Position numbers and translations under genes: made by a program
The notes under the pieces: model-generated
What the model was told of the DNA's origin: nothing
Seen by the model: the letters and a program-made list of their open reading frames with translations, nothing else
The model's database searches: none
Assembly: GCA_037013495.1 (NCBI GenBank)
Contig: CM072810.1
Location: 77,732,449-77,796,448 of the forward strand
From: Hippophae tibetana
Taxonomy: Eukaryota > Streptophyta > Magnoliopsida > Rosales > Elaeagnaceae
DNA length: 64,000 bases
Reading direction: 5' to 3'
In this document: piece by piece, positions 40,111 through 53,599 of the stretch
Layout of the letters: each line of letters begins with the position of its first letter
Position numbering within the stretch: position 1 is the first letter of the stretch

Positions 40111-42994
40111 TTAATAGTTGGAACTCATATTTATCAAATCTTTTGTTGTTTTTGAAAATGTGAGCAGTATTCCCTTATTTTTCTCTTCTCTTATATTTTT
40201 TAAAGAATAGAGATTGATTGAATAAATTTATAAATAACCCTTGGTCGGAACCAATATCTACTTTATAGCTCTTTTGAATAAAACCGAAAGGAAGTAAAAC
40301 GCAAATGTTGCAACAAAAGGTTTAAACCCTATTTAAGTGACGTAAACGATAGAATTTGTGTACAAAAATGAGTTTCCAAAGCAAGGAAAATTAAAATTGT
40401 GTGAATCTATACGATCTTAAATTTGATATATTATATTATTCGTTTCAATACACGAGTACAAGATTATCGTAGTGAATAGTTGCGACACATATTTATTAAA
40501 TTTTTTGTTTTCTTTGAAAATGTGAATAGTATCCATTTTATTTTTCGTTCTCTTATATTTTTTAAAGAATATAGATTGAATGAAAACAATAATAAATAAC
40601 CCTTGGTGGGCACCAATATCTTCATTACAGCCCTTTTGCATAAAATCGAAAGTGAGTAAAACGGAAATGGTGTGACAAAAACATTAAAACCTTGCTAAGT
40701 GATGTAAATGATGCCATTTGTGTTCAAAAATGAGGTTCCAAATCAAGGAATATTAATATTGTGTTAGTCTATACAATCTATGATTTGATATATTGTAATT
40801 CTTGCGTCGATATCCGAGTAAAGAATTATCGTAGTTAATAGTTGGAAGTCATATTTATTAATTGTTTTGTTGTTTTTGAAAATGTGAGTAGTATTCCCTT
40901 CTTTTTCTCTTCGCTTATATTTTTTAAAGAATAGAGATTGAATGAATAAATTAATAAATAACCCTTGGTCGGAACCAATATCTACTTTATAGCTCTTTTG
41001 AATAAAACCGAAAGGAAGTAAAACAGAAATGTTGCAACAAAAGGTTTAAACCCTATTTAAGTGACGCAAACGATGGAATTTGTGTACAAAAATTAGTTTC
41101 CAAAGCAAGGAAAATTAATATTGTGTGAATCTATACGATCTTAAATTTGATATATTATAATATTCGTTTCAATACACGAGTACAAGATTATCGTAGTGAA
41201 TAGTTGCGACACATATTTATTAAAATTTTTGTTGTCTTTGAAAATGTGAATAGTATCCATTTTATTATTCGTTCTCTTATATTTTTTAAAGAATATAGAT
41301 TGAATGAAAACAATAATAAATAATCCTTGGTGGGCACCAATATCTTCATTACAGCCCTTTTGAATAAAATCGAAAATAAGTAAAACGGAAATGGTGTGAC
41401 AAAAACATTAAAACCTTGCTAAGTGATGTAAATGATGCCATTTGTGTTCAAAAATGAGGTTCCAAATCAAGGAATATTAATATTGTGTTAGTCTATACAA
41501 TCTGTGATTTGATATATTGTAATTATCGCGTCGATAACCGAGTAAACAATTATCGTAGTTAATAGTTGGAAGTCATATTTATTAAATGTTTTGTTGTTTT
41601 TGAAAATGTGAGTAGTATTCCCTTCTTTTTCTCTTCGCTTATATTTTTTAAAGAATAGAGATTGGATGAATAAATTAATAAATAACCCTTGGTCGGAACC
41701 AATATCTACTTTATAGCTCTTTTGAATAAAACCGAAAGGAAGTAAAACGGAAATGTTGCAACAAAAGGTTTAAACCCTATTTAAGTGACGTAAACGATGG
41801 AATTTGTGTACAAAAATGAGTTTCCCAAGAAAGGAAAATTAATATTGTGTGAATCTATACGATCTTTAATTTCATATATTATAATAGTCGTTTTAATACA
41901 CGAGTACAAGATTATCGTAGTGAATAGTTGTGACACATATTAATTAATTTTTTTGTTGTTTTTGAAAATGTGAATAGTATCCATTTTATTTTTCTTTCTC
42001 TTACATTTTTTTAAAGGATATAGATTGAATGAAAACAATAATAAATAACCCTTGGTTGGCAAAAATATCTTCATTATAGCTCTTTTGAATAAATCCAAAG
42101 TATCTAAAACGGAAATGGTGTCACAAAAACATTAAAACCTTGCTAAGTGATGTATATGATGCCATTTGTGTTCAAAAATGAGGTTCCAAATCAAGGAATA
42201 TTGATATTGTGTTAGTCTATAAAATATGTGATTTGATATATGGTAATTCTTCTGTCGATAACAGAGTAAACAATTATCGTAGTTAATAGTTGGAACTCAT
42301 ATTTATCAAATCTTTTGTTGTTTTTGAAAATGTGAGCAGTATTCCCTTATTTTTCTCTTCTCTTATATTTTTTAAAGAATAGAGATTGATTGAATAAATT
42401 TATAAATAACCCTTGGTCGGAACCAATATCTACTTTATAGCTCTTTTGAATAAAACCGAAAGGAAGTAAAACGCAAATGTTGCAACAAAAGGTTTAAACC
42501 CTATTTAAGTGACGTAAACGATAGAATTTGTGTACAAAAATGAGTTTCCAAAGCAAGGAAAATTAAAATTGTGTGAATCTATACGATCTTAAATTTGATA
42601 TATTATATTATTCGTTTCAATACACGAGTACAAGATTATCGTAGTGAATAGTTGCGACACATATTTATTAAATTTTTTGTTTTCTTTGAAAATGTGAATA
42701 GTATCCATTTTATTTTTCGTTCTCTTATATTTTTTAAAGAATATAGATTGAATGAAAACAATAATAAATAACCCTTGGTGGGCACCAATATCTTCATTAC
42801 AGCCCTTTTGCATAAAATCGAAAGTGAGTAAAACGGAAATGGTGTGACAAAAACATTAAAACCTTGCTAAGTGATGTAAATGATGCCATTTGTGTTCAAA
42901 AATGAGGTTCCAAATCAAGGAATATTAATATTGTGTTAGTCTATACAATCTATGATTTGATATATTGTAATTCTTGCGTCGATATCCGAGTAAA
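38600..42994. repeat. 2,172-bp (6-monomer) tandem duplication, nearly perfect
   Basis: Bases from ~38,600 repeat from ~40,772 with a constant offset of 2,172 bp until 42,994, where 'gagtaaagaat' of the first copy is met by 'gagtaaacaat'. I find one clear difference, c at 38,611 against a at 40,783. Rare marks repeated in both copies include 'gacgcaaacgatgg', 'ttttattattcg', 'gattggatg', 'gtatctaaaacgg', 'gatgtatatgatg', 'aaatcttttgt' and 'cccttatttttc'. This is the most similar large duplication here and probably the youngest, or an assembly duplication. Confidence 0.92.
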
Positions 42995-43710
42995 CAATTA
43001 TCGTAGTTAATAGTTGGAAGTCATATTTATTAAATGTTTTGTTGTTTTTGAAAACGTGAGTAGTATTCCTTTCTTTTTCTCTTCGCTTATATTTTTTAAA
43101 GAATAGATATTGAATGAATAAATTAATAAATAACCCTTGGTCGGAACCAATATCTACTTTATAGCTCTTTTGAATAAAACCGAAAGGAAGTAAAACGGAA
43201 ATGTTGCAACAAAAGGTTTAAACCCTATTTAAGTGACGTAAACGATGGAATTTGTGTACAAAAATGAGTTTCCAAAGCAAGGAAAATTAATATTGTGTGA
43301 ATCTATACGATCTTCAATTTCATATATTATAATAGCCGTTTCAAAACACGAGTACAAGATTATCGTAGTGAATAGTTGCGACACATATTTATTAAATTTT
43401 TTGTTTTCTTTGAAAATGTGAATAGTATCCATTTTATTTTTCTTTCTCTTATATTTTTTAAAGAATATAGATTGAATGAAAAAAATAATAAATAACCCTT
43501 GGTGGGCACCAATATCTTCATTAAAACCCTTTTGAATAAAATCGAAAGTAAGTAAAACGGAAATGGTGTCACAAAAACATTAAAACCTTGCTAAGTGATG
43601 TAAATGATGCCATTTGTGTTCAAAAATGAGGTTCGAAATCAAGGAATATTAATATTGTGTTAGTCTATACAATATGTGATTTGATATATTGTAATTCTTC
43701 TATCGATAAC

Positions 43711-43760
43711 CGAGTAAAAAATTATCACAGTTCACAGTTGGAAGTCATATTTATCAAATG
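43711..43760. other. Altered core block in the A1 subfamily (first copy)
   Basis: In A1 monomers the shared 'attatcgtagttaatagttgg' becomes 'attatcacagttcacagttgg', replacing both CGT and TTAAT. The flanks 'cgagtaaa' and 'catatttat' stay. The change is fixed in A1 copies from here to the right end but absent on the left, where A copies keep the common form. Confidence 0.8.
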
Positions 43761-46700
43761 TTTTGTTGTTTTTGAAAATGTGAGGAGTATTCCCTTCTTT
43801 TGCTCTTCGCTTATATTTTTTAAAGAATAGAGATTGATTGAATAAATTAATAAATAATCCTTTGTCGGAACCAATATCTACTTTATAGCTCTTTTGAATA
43901 AAACCGAAAGGAAGTAAAAGGGATATGTTGCAACAAAAGGTTAAACCCTATTTAAGTGACGTAAACGATGGAATTTGTGTACAAAAATGAGTTTCCCAAG
44001 AACGGAAAATGAATATTGTGTGAATCTATACGATATTAAATTTGTATATTATAATAGTCGTTTCAATACACGAGTATAAGATTGTCTTAGTGAATAGTTT
44101 CGACACATATTTATTAAATTTTTTGTTTTCTTTGAAAATGTGAATAGTATCCATTTTATTTTTCTTTCTCTTATATTTTTTAAAGAATATAGATTGAATG
44201 AAAAAAATAATAAATAACCCTGGGTTGGCACCAATATCTTCATTACAGCTCTTTTGATAAAATCCAAAGTGTGTAAAACGGAAATAGTGTGACAAACACA
44301 TTAAGACCTTGCTAATTGATGTAAATGATGCCATTTGTGTTCAAAAATGAGGTTCCAAATCAAGAAATATTAATATTGTGTTAGTCTATACCATCTGTGA
44401 TTTGATATATTGTAATTCTTGTGTCGATAACAGAGTAAACAATTATCGTAGTTAATAGTTGGAACTCATATTTATCAAATGTTTTGTTGTTTTTGAAAAT
44501 GTGAGCAGTATTCCCTTCTTTTTCTCTTCTCTTATATTTTTTATAGAATAGAGATTGATTGAATAAATTAATAAATAACCCTTGGACGGAACCAATTTCT
44601 ACTTTATAGCTCTTTTGAATAAAACCGAAAGGAAGTAAAATGGAAATGTTGCGACAAAACGTTTAAACCATATATAAGTCACGTAAACGATGGAATTTGT
44701 GTACAAAAATGAGTTTCCAAAGCAAGGAAAATTAATATTGTGTGAATCTATACGATCTGAAATTTGATATCTTATATTATTCGTTTCAATACACGAGTAC
44801 AAGATTATCGTAGTGAATAGTTGCGACACATATTTATTAAATTTTTTGTTTTCCTTGAAAATGTGAATAGTATCCATTTTATTTTTCTTTCTCTTATATT
44901 TTTTAAAGAATATAGATTGAATGAAAACAATAATAAATAACCCTTGGTGGGCACCAATATCTTCATTACAGACCTTTTGAATAAAATCGAAAGTAAGTAA
45001 AACGGAAATGGTGTGACAAAAACATTAAAACCTTGCTAAGCGATGTAAATGATGCCATTTGTGTTCAAAAATGAGGTTCCAAATCAAGGAATATTAATAT
45101 TGTGTTAGTCTATACAATCTGTGATTTGATATATTGTAATTCTTGCGTCGATATCCGAGTAAACAATTATCACAGTTCACAGTTGGAAGTCATATTTATC
45201 AAATGTTTTGTTGTTTTTGAAAATGTGAGGAGTATTCCCTTCTTTTGCTCTTCGCTTATATTTTTTAAAGAATAGAGATTGATTGAATAAATTAATAAAT
45301 AACCCTTGGTCGGAACCAATATCTACTTTATAGCTCTTTTGAATAAAACCGAAAGGAAGTAAAAGGGATATGTTGCAATAAAACGTTTCAACCCTATTTA
45401 GGTGACGTAAACGATGGAATTTGTGTACAAAAATGAGTTTCCAAAGCTAGGAAAATTAATATTGTGTAAATCTATACGATCTTTAATTTGATATATTATA
45501 ATAGTCGTTTCAATACACGAGTACAAGGTTATCGTAGTGAATAGTTGTGACACATATTTATTAAATTTTTTGTTTTCTTTGAAAATGTGAATAGTATCCA
45601 TTTTATTTTTCTTTCTCTTATATTTTTTAAAGAATATAGATTGAATGAAAAAAATAATAAATAACCCTTGGTGGGAACCAATATCTTCATTACAACCCTT
45701 TTGAATAAAATCGAAAGTAAGTAAAACGGAAATGGTGTGACAAAAACATTAAAACCTTGCTAAGTGATGTAAATGATGCCATTTGTGTGCAAAAATGAGG
45801 TTCGAAATCAAGGAATATTAATATTGTGTTAGTCTATACAATATGTGATTTGATATATTGTAATTCTTCTATCGATAACCGAGTAAACAATTATCACAGT
45901 TCACAGTTGGAAGTCATATTTATCAAATGTTTTGTTGTTTTTGAAAATGTGAGGAGTATTCCCTTCTTTTGCTCTTCGCTTATATTTTTTAAAGAATAGA
46001 GATTGATTGAATAAATTAATAAATAACCCTTGGTCGGAACCAATATCTACTTTATAGCTCTTTTGAATAAAACCGAAAGGAAGTAAAAGGGATATGTTGC
46101 AACACAAGGTTTAAACCCTATTTAAGTGACGTAAACGATGGAATTTGTGTACAAAAATGAGTTTCCCAAGAACGGAAAATTAATATTGTGTGAATCTATA
46201 CGATATTCAATTTGATATATTATAATAGTCGTTTCAATACACGAGTATAAGATTGTCGTAGTGAATAGTTGCGACACATATTTATTAAATTTTTTTTTTC
46301 TTTGAAAATGTGAATAGTATCCATTTTATTTTTCTTTCTCTTATATTTTTTAAAGAATATAGATTGAATGAAAACAATAATAAATAACCCTGGGTTGGCA
46401 CCAATATCTTCATTATAGCTCTTTTGAATAAAATCCAAAGTGTGTAAAACGGAAATGGTGTGACAAACACATTAAGACCTTGCTAAGTGATGTACATGAT
46501 GCCATTTGTGTTCAAAAATGAGGTTCCAAATCAAGGAATATTAATATTGTGTTAGTCTATACCATCTGTGATTTGATATATTGTAATTCTTGTGTCGATA
46601 ACAGAGTAAACAATTATCGTAGTTAATAGTTGGAACTCATATTTATCAAATGTTTTGTTGTTTTTGAAAATGTGAGCAGTATTCCCTTCTTTTTCTCTTC

Positions 46701-47074
46701 TCTTATATTTTTTATAGAATAGAGATTGATTGAATAAATTAATAAATAACCCTTGGACGGAACCAATTTCTACTTTATAGCTCTTTTGAATAAAACCGAA
46801 AGGAAGTAAAATGGAAATGTTGCGACAAAACGTTTAAACCATATATAAGTCACGTAAACGATGGAATTTGTGTACAAAAATGAGTTTCCCAAGCAAGGAA
46901 AATTAATATTGAATGAATCTATACGATCTTCAATTTGATATATTATAATAGCCATTTCAATACACGAGTACAAGATTATCGTAGTGAATAGTTGTGACAC
47001 ATATTTATTAAATTTTTTGTTTTCTTTGAAAATGTGAATAGTATCCATTTTATTTTTTTTCTCTTATATTTTTT

Positions 47075-48519
47075 AAAGAATATAGATTGAATGAAAAAAA
47101 TAATAAATAACCCTTGGTGGGAACCAATATCTTCATTACAACCCTTTTGAATAAAATCGAAAGTAAGTAAAACGGAAATGGTGTGACAAAAACATTAAAA
47201 CCTTGCTAAGTGATGTAAATGATGCCATTTGTGTGCAAAAATGAGGTTCGAAATCAAGGAATATTAATATTGTGTTAGTCTATACAATATGTGATTTGAT
47301 ATATTGTAATTCTTCTATCGATAACCGAGTAAACAATTATCACAGTTCACAGTTGGAAGTCATATTTATCAAATGTTTTGTTGTTTTTGAAAATGTGAGG
47401 AGTATTCCCTTCTTTTGCTCTTCGCTTATATTTTTTAAAGAATAGAGATTGATTGAATAAATTAATAAATAACCCTTGGTCGGAACCAATATCTACTTTA
47501 TAGCTCTTTTGAATAAAACCGAAAGGAAGTAAAAGGGATATGTTGCAACAAAAGGTTTAAACCCTATTTAAGTGACGTAAACGATGGAATATGTGTACAA
47601 AAATGAGTTTCCCAAGAACGGAAAATTAATATTGTGTGAATCTATACGATATTCAATTTGATATATTATAATAGTCGTTTCAATACACGAGTATAAGATT
47701 GTCGTAGTGAATAGTTGCGACACATATTTATTAAATTTTTTTTTCTTTCAAAATGTGAATAGTATCCATTTTATTTTTCTTTCTCTTATATTTTTTAAAG
47801 AATATAGATTGAATGAAAACAATAATAAATAACCCTGGGTTGGCACCAATATCTTCATTATAGCTCTTTTGAATAAAATCCAAAGTGTGTAAAACGGAAA
47901 TGGTGTGACAAACACATTAAGACCTTGCTAAGTGATGTACATGATGCCATTTGTGTTCAAAAATGAGGTTCCAAATCAAGGAATATTAATATTGTGTTAG
48001 TCTATACCATCTGTGATTTGATATATTGTAATTCTTGTGTCGATAACAGAGTAAACAATTATCGTAGTTAATAGTTGGAACTCATATTTATCAAATGTTT
48101 TGTTGTTTTTGAAAATGTGAGCAGTATTCCCTTCTTTTTCTCTTCTCTTATATTTTTTATAGAATAGAGATTGATTGAATAAATTAATAAATAACCCTTG
48201 GACGGAACCAATTTCTACTTTATAGCTCTTTTGAAAAAAACCGAAAGGAAGTAAAATGGAAATGTTGCGACAAAACGTTTAAACCATATATAAGTCACGT
48301 AAACGATGGAATTTGTGTACAAAAATGAGTTTCCCAAGCAAGGAAAATTAATATTGAATGAATCTATACGATCTTCAATTTGATATATTATAATAGCCAT
48401 TTCAATACACGAGTACAAGATTATCGTAGTGAATAGTTGTGACACATATTTATTAAATTTTTTGTTTTCTTTGAAAATGTGAATAGTATCCATTTTATTT
48501 TTTTTCTCTTATATTTTTT
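47075..48519. repeat. Reference A1-B1-A2-B2 tetramer (1,445 bp)
   Basis: This is one clean example of the four-monomer unit. A1 starts at 47,075 and carries 'gtgtgcaaaaatgagg' and 'atcacagttcacag'. B1 follows, with 'gggatatgttg' and 'gattgtcgtag'. A2 has 'ccctgggttggcacc', and B2 has 'cccttggacggaacc' and 'attgaatgaatc'. A near-identical tetramer starts near 50,690. The two A variants differ mainly in their second half, which makes exchanges between them easy to read. Confidence 0.9.
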
Positions 48520-49966
48520 AAAGAATATAGATTGAATGAAAAAAATAATAAATAACCCTTGGTGGGAACCAATATCTTCATTACAACCCTTTTGAATAAA
48601 ATCGAAAGTAAGTAAAACGGAAATGGTGTGACAAAAACATTAAAACCTTGCTAAGTGATGTAAATGATGCCATTTGTGTGCAAAAATGAGGTTCGAAATC
48701 AAGGAATATTAATATTGTGTTAGTCTATACCATCTGTGATTTGATATATTGTAATTCTTGTGTCGATAACAGAGTAAACAATTATCGTAGTTAATAGTTG
48801 GAACTCATATTTATCAAATGTTTTGTTGTTTTTGAAAATGTGAGCAGTATTCCCTTCTTTTTCTCTTCTCTTATATTTTTTATAGAATAGAGATTGATTG
48901 AATAAATTAATAAATAACCCTTGGACGGAACCAATTTCTACTTTATAGCTCTTTTGAATAAAACCGAAAGGAAGTAAAATGGAAATGTTGCGACAAAACG
49001 TTTAAACCATATATAAGTCACGTAAACGATGGAATTTGTGTACAAAAATGAGTTTCCCAAGCAAGGAAAATTAATATTGAATGAATCTATACGATCTTCA
49101 ATTTGATATATTATAATAGCCATTTCAATACACGAGTACAAGATTATCGTAGTGAATAGTTGTGACACATATTTATTAAATTTTTTGTTTTCTTTGAAAA
49201 TGTGAATAGTATCCATTTTATTTTTTTTCTCTTATATTTTTTAAAGAATATAGATTGAATGAAAAAAATAATAAATAACCCTTGGTGGGAACCAATATCT
49301 TCATTACAACCCTTTTGAATAAAATCGAAAGTAAGTAAAACGGAAATGGTGTGACAAAAACATTAAAACCTTGCTAAGTGATGTAAATGATGCCATTTGT
49401 GTGCAAAAATGAGGTTCGAAATCAAGGAATATTAATATTGTGTTAGTCTATACCATCTGTGATTTGATATATTGTAATTCTTGTGTCGATAACAGAGTAA
49501 ACAATTATCGTAGTTAATAGTTGGAACTCATATTTATCAAATGTTTTGTTGTTTTTGAAAATGTGAGCAGTATTCCCTTCTTTTTCTCTTCTCTTATATT
49601 TTTTATAGAATAGAGATTGATTGAATAAATTAATAAATAACCCTTGGACGGAACCAATTTCTACTTTATAGCTCTTTTGAATAAAACCGAAAGGAAGTAA
49701 AATGGAAATGTTGCGACAAAACGTTTAAACCATATATAAGTCACGTAAACGATGGAATTTGTGTACAAAAATGAGTTTCCCAAGCAAGGAAAATTAATAT
49801 TGAATGAATCTATACGATCTTCAATTTGATATATTATAATAGCCATTTCAATACACGAGTACAAGATTATCGTAGTGAATAGTTGTGACACATATTTATT
49901 AAATTTTTTGTTTTCTTTGAAAATGTGAATAGTATCCATTTTATTTTTCTTTCTCTTATATTTTTT
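48520..49966. repeat. Two chimeric A1/A2-B2 dimers inside the tetramer zone
   Basis: The A monomers starting at 48,520 and 49,243 begin as A1 ('gggaacc', 'gtgtgcaaaa', 'gttcgaaatc') and end as A2 ('taccatctg', 'gataacagag', 'atcgtagttaatag'). Each is followed directly by B2, so B1 and the rest of the A1-B1-A2 stretch are missing. The switch lies between 48,695 and 48,731 in the first and between 49,417 and 49,454 in the second. The most direct reading is one out-of-register A1 x A2 exchange that removed two monomers, then local duplication of the product. Confidence 0.9.
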
Positions 49967-52900
49967 AAAGAATATAGATTGAATGAAAACAATAATAAAT
50001 AACCCTGGGTTGGCACCAATATCTTCATTATAGCTCTTTTGAATAAAATCCAAAGTGTGTAAAACGGAAATGGTGTGACAAACACATTAAGACCTTGCTA
50101 AGTGATGTACATGATGCCATTTGTGTTCAAAAATGAGGTTCCAAATCAAGGAATATTAATATTGTGTTAGTCTATACCATCTGTGATTTGATATATTGTA
50201 ATTCTTGTGTCGATAACAGAGTAAACAATTATCGTAGTTAATAGTTGGAACTCATATTTATCAAATGTTTTGTTGTTTTTGAAAATGTGAGCAGTATTCC
50301 CTTCTTTTTCTCTTCTCTTATATTTTTTATAGAATAGAGATTGATTGAATAAATTAATAAATAACCCTTGGACGGAACCAATTTCTACTTTATAGCTCTT
50401 TTGAATAAAACCGAAAGGAAGTAAAATGGAAATGTTGCGACAAAACGTTTAAACCATATATAAGTCACGTAAACGATGGAATTTGTGTACAAAAATGAGT
50501 TTCCCAAGCAAGGAAAATTAATATTGAATGAATCTATACGATCTTCAATTTGATATATTATAATAGCCATTTCAATACACGAGTACAAGATTATCGTAGT
50601 GAATAGTTGTGACACATATTTATTAAATTTTTTGTTTTCTTTGAAAATGTGAATAGTATCCATTTTATTTTTTTTCTCTTATATTTTTTAAAGAATATAG
50701 ATTGAATGAAAAAAATAATAAATAACCCTTGGTGGGAACCAATATCTTCATTACAACCCTTTTGAATAAAATCGAAAGTAAGTAAAACGGAAATTGTGTG
50801 ACAAAAACATTAAAACCTTGCTAAGTGATGTAAATGATGCCATTTGTGTGCAAAAATGAGGTTCGAAATCAAGGAATATTAATATTGTGTTAGTCTATAC
50901 AATATGTGATTTGATATATTGTAATTCTTCTATCGATAACCGAGTAAACAATTATCACAGTTCACAGTTGGAAGTCATATTTATCAAATGTTTTGTTGTT
51001 TTTGAAAATGTGAGGAGTATTCCCTTCTTTTGCTCTTCGCTTATATTTTTTAAAGAATAGAGATTGATTGAATAAATTAATAAATAACCCTTGGTCGGAA
51101 CCAATATCTACTTTATAGCTCTTTTGAATAAAACCGAAAGGAAGTAAAAGGGATATGTTGCAACAAAAGGTTTAAACCCTATTTAAGTGACGTAAACGAT
51201 GGAATATGTGTACAAAAATGAGTTTCCCAAGAACGGAAAATTAATATTGTGTGAATCTATACGATATTCAATTTGATATATTATAATAGTCGTTTCAATA
51301 CACGAGTATAAGATTGTCGTAGTGAATAGTTGCGACACATATTTATTAAATTTTTTTTTCTTTCAAAATGTGAATAGTATCCATTTTATTTTTCTTTCTC
51401 TTATATTTTTTAAAGAATATAGATTGAATGAAAACAATAATAAATAACCCTGGGTTGGCACCAATATCTTCATTATAGCTCTTTTGAATAAAATCCAAAG
51501 TGTGTAAAACGGAAATGGTGTGACAAACACATTAAGACCTTGCTAAGTGATGTACATGATGCCATTTGTGTTCAAAAATGAGGTTCCAAATCAAGGAATA
51601 TTAATATTGTGTTAGTCTATACCATCTGTGATTTGATATATTGTAATTCTTGTGTCAATAACAGAGTAAACAATTATCGTAGTTAATAGTTGGAACTCAT
51701 ATTTATCAAATGTTTTGTTGTTTTTGAAAATGTGAGCAGTATTCCCTTCTTTTTCTCTTCTCTTATATTTTTTATAGAATAGAGATTGATTGAATAAATT
51801 AATAAATAACCCTTGGACGGAACCAATTTCTACTTTATAGCTCTTTTGAATAAAACCGAAAGGAAGTAAAATGGAAATGTTGCGACAAAACCTTTAAACC
51901 ATATATAAGTCACGTAAACGATGGAATTTGTGTACAAAAATGAGTTTCCCAAGCAAGGAAAATTAATATTGAATGAATCTATACGATCTTCAATTTGATA
52001 TATTATAATAGCCATTTCAATACACGAGTACAAGATTATCGTAGTGAATAGTTGTGACACATATTTATTAAATTTTTTGTTTTCTTTGAAAATGTGAATA
52101 GTATCCATTTTATTTTTTTTCTCTTATATTTTTTAAAGAATATAGATTGAATGAAAAAAATAATAAATAACCCTTGGTGGGAACCAATATCTTCATTACA
52201 ACCCTTTTGAATAAAATCGAAAGTAAGTAAAACGGAAATGGTGTGACAAAAACATTAAAACCTTGCTAAGTGATGTAAATGATGCCATTTGTGTGCAAAA
52301 ATGAGGTTCGAAATCAAGGAATATTAATATTGTGTTAGTCTATACAATATGTGATTTGATATATTGTAATTCTTCTATCGATAACCGAGTAAACAATTAT
52401 CACAGTTCACAGTTGGAAGTCATATTTATCAAATGTTTTGTTGTTTTTGAAAATGTGAGGAGTATTCCCTTCTTTTGCTCTTCGCTTATATTTTTTAAAG
52501 AATAGAGATTGATTGAATAAATTAATAAATAACCCTTGGTCGGAACCACTATCTACTTTATAGCTCTTTTGAATAAAACCGAAAGGAAGTAAAAGGGATA
52601 TGTTGCAACAAAAGGTTTAAACCCTATTTAAGTGACGTAAACGATGGAATTTGTGTACAAAAATGAGTTTCCCAAGAACGGAAAATTAATATTGTGTGAA
52701 TCTATACGATATTCAATTTGATATATTATAATAGTCGTTTCAATACACGAGTATAAGATTGTCGTAGTGAATAGTTGCGACACATATTTATTAAATTTTT
52801 TTTTTCTTTGAAAATGTGAATAGTATCCATTTTATTTTTCTTTCTCTTATATTTTTTAAAGAATATAGATTGAATGAAAACAATAATAAATAACCCTGGG

Positions 52901-53599
52901 TTGGCACCAATATCTTCATTATAGCTCTTTTGAATAAAATAGAAAGTGTGTAAAACGGAAATGGTGTGACAAACACATTAAGACCTTGCTAAGTGATGTA
53001 CATGATGCCATTTGTGTTCAAAAATGAGGTTCCAAATCAAGGAATATTAATATTGTGTTAGTCTATACCATCTGTGATTTGATATATTGTAATTCTTGTG
53101 TCGATAACAGAGTAAACAATTATCGTAGTTAATAGTTGGAACTCATATTTATCAAATGTTTTGTTGTTTTTGAAAATGTGAGCAGTATTCCCTTCTTTTT
53201 CTCTTCTCTTATATTTTTTATAGAATAGAGATTGATTGAATAAATTAATAAATAACCCTTGGACGGAACCAATTTCTACTTTATAGCTCTTTTGAATAAA
53301 ACCGAAAGGAAGTAAAATGGAAATGTTGCGACAAAACGTTTAAACCATATATAAGTCACGTAAACGATGGAATTTGTGTACAAAAATGAGTTTCCCAAGC
53401 AAGGAAAATTAATATTGAATGAATCTATACGATCTTCAATTTGATATATTATAATAGCCATTTCAATACACGAGTACAAGATTATCGTAGTGAATAGTTG
53501 TGACACATATTTATTAAATTTTTTGTTTTCTTTGAAAATGTGAATAGTATCCATTTTATTTTTCTTTCTCTTATATTTTTTAAAGAATATAGATTGAAT

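Noticed and set aside
49661..50053. 130-codon minus-strand frame, with similar frames at 56,172-56,564 and 61,963-62,355, the longest in the window
   Set aside because: It is a by-product of the satellite. It spans a B monomer and part of the following A, is closed or shifted in most other copies, and has a low-complexity Ile/Tyr/Lys/Asn-rich product as expected from AT-rich DNA. The 724-bp dimer is not a multiple of three. I recognise no domain.
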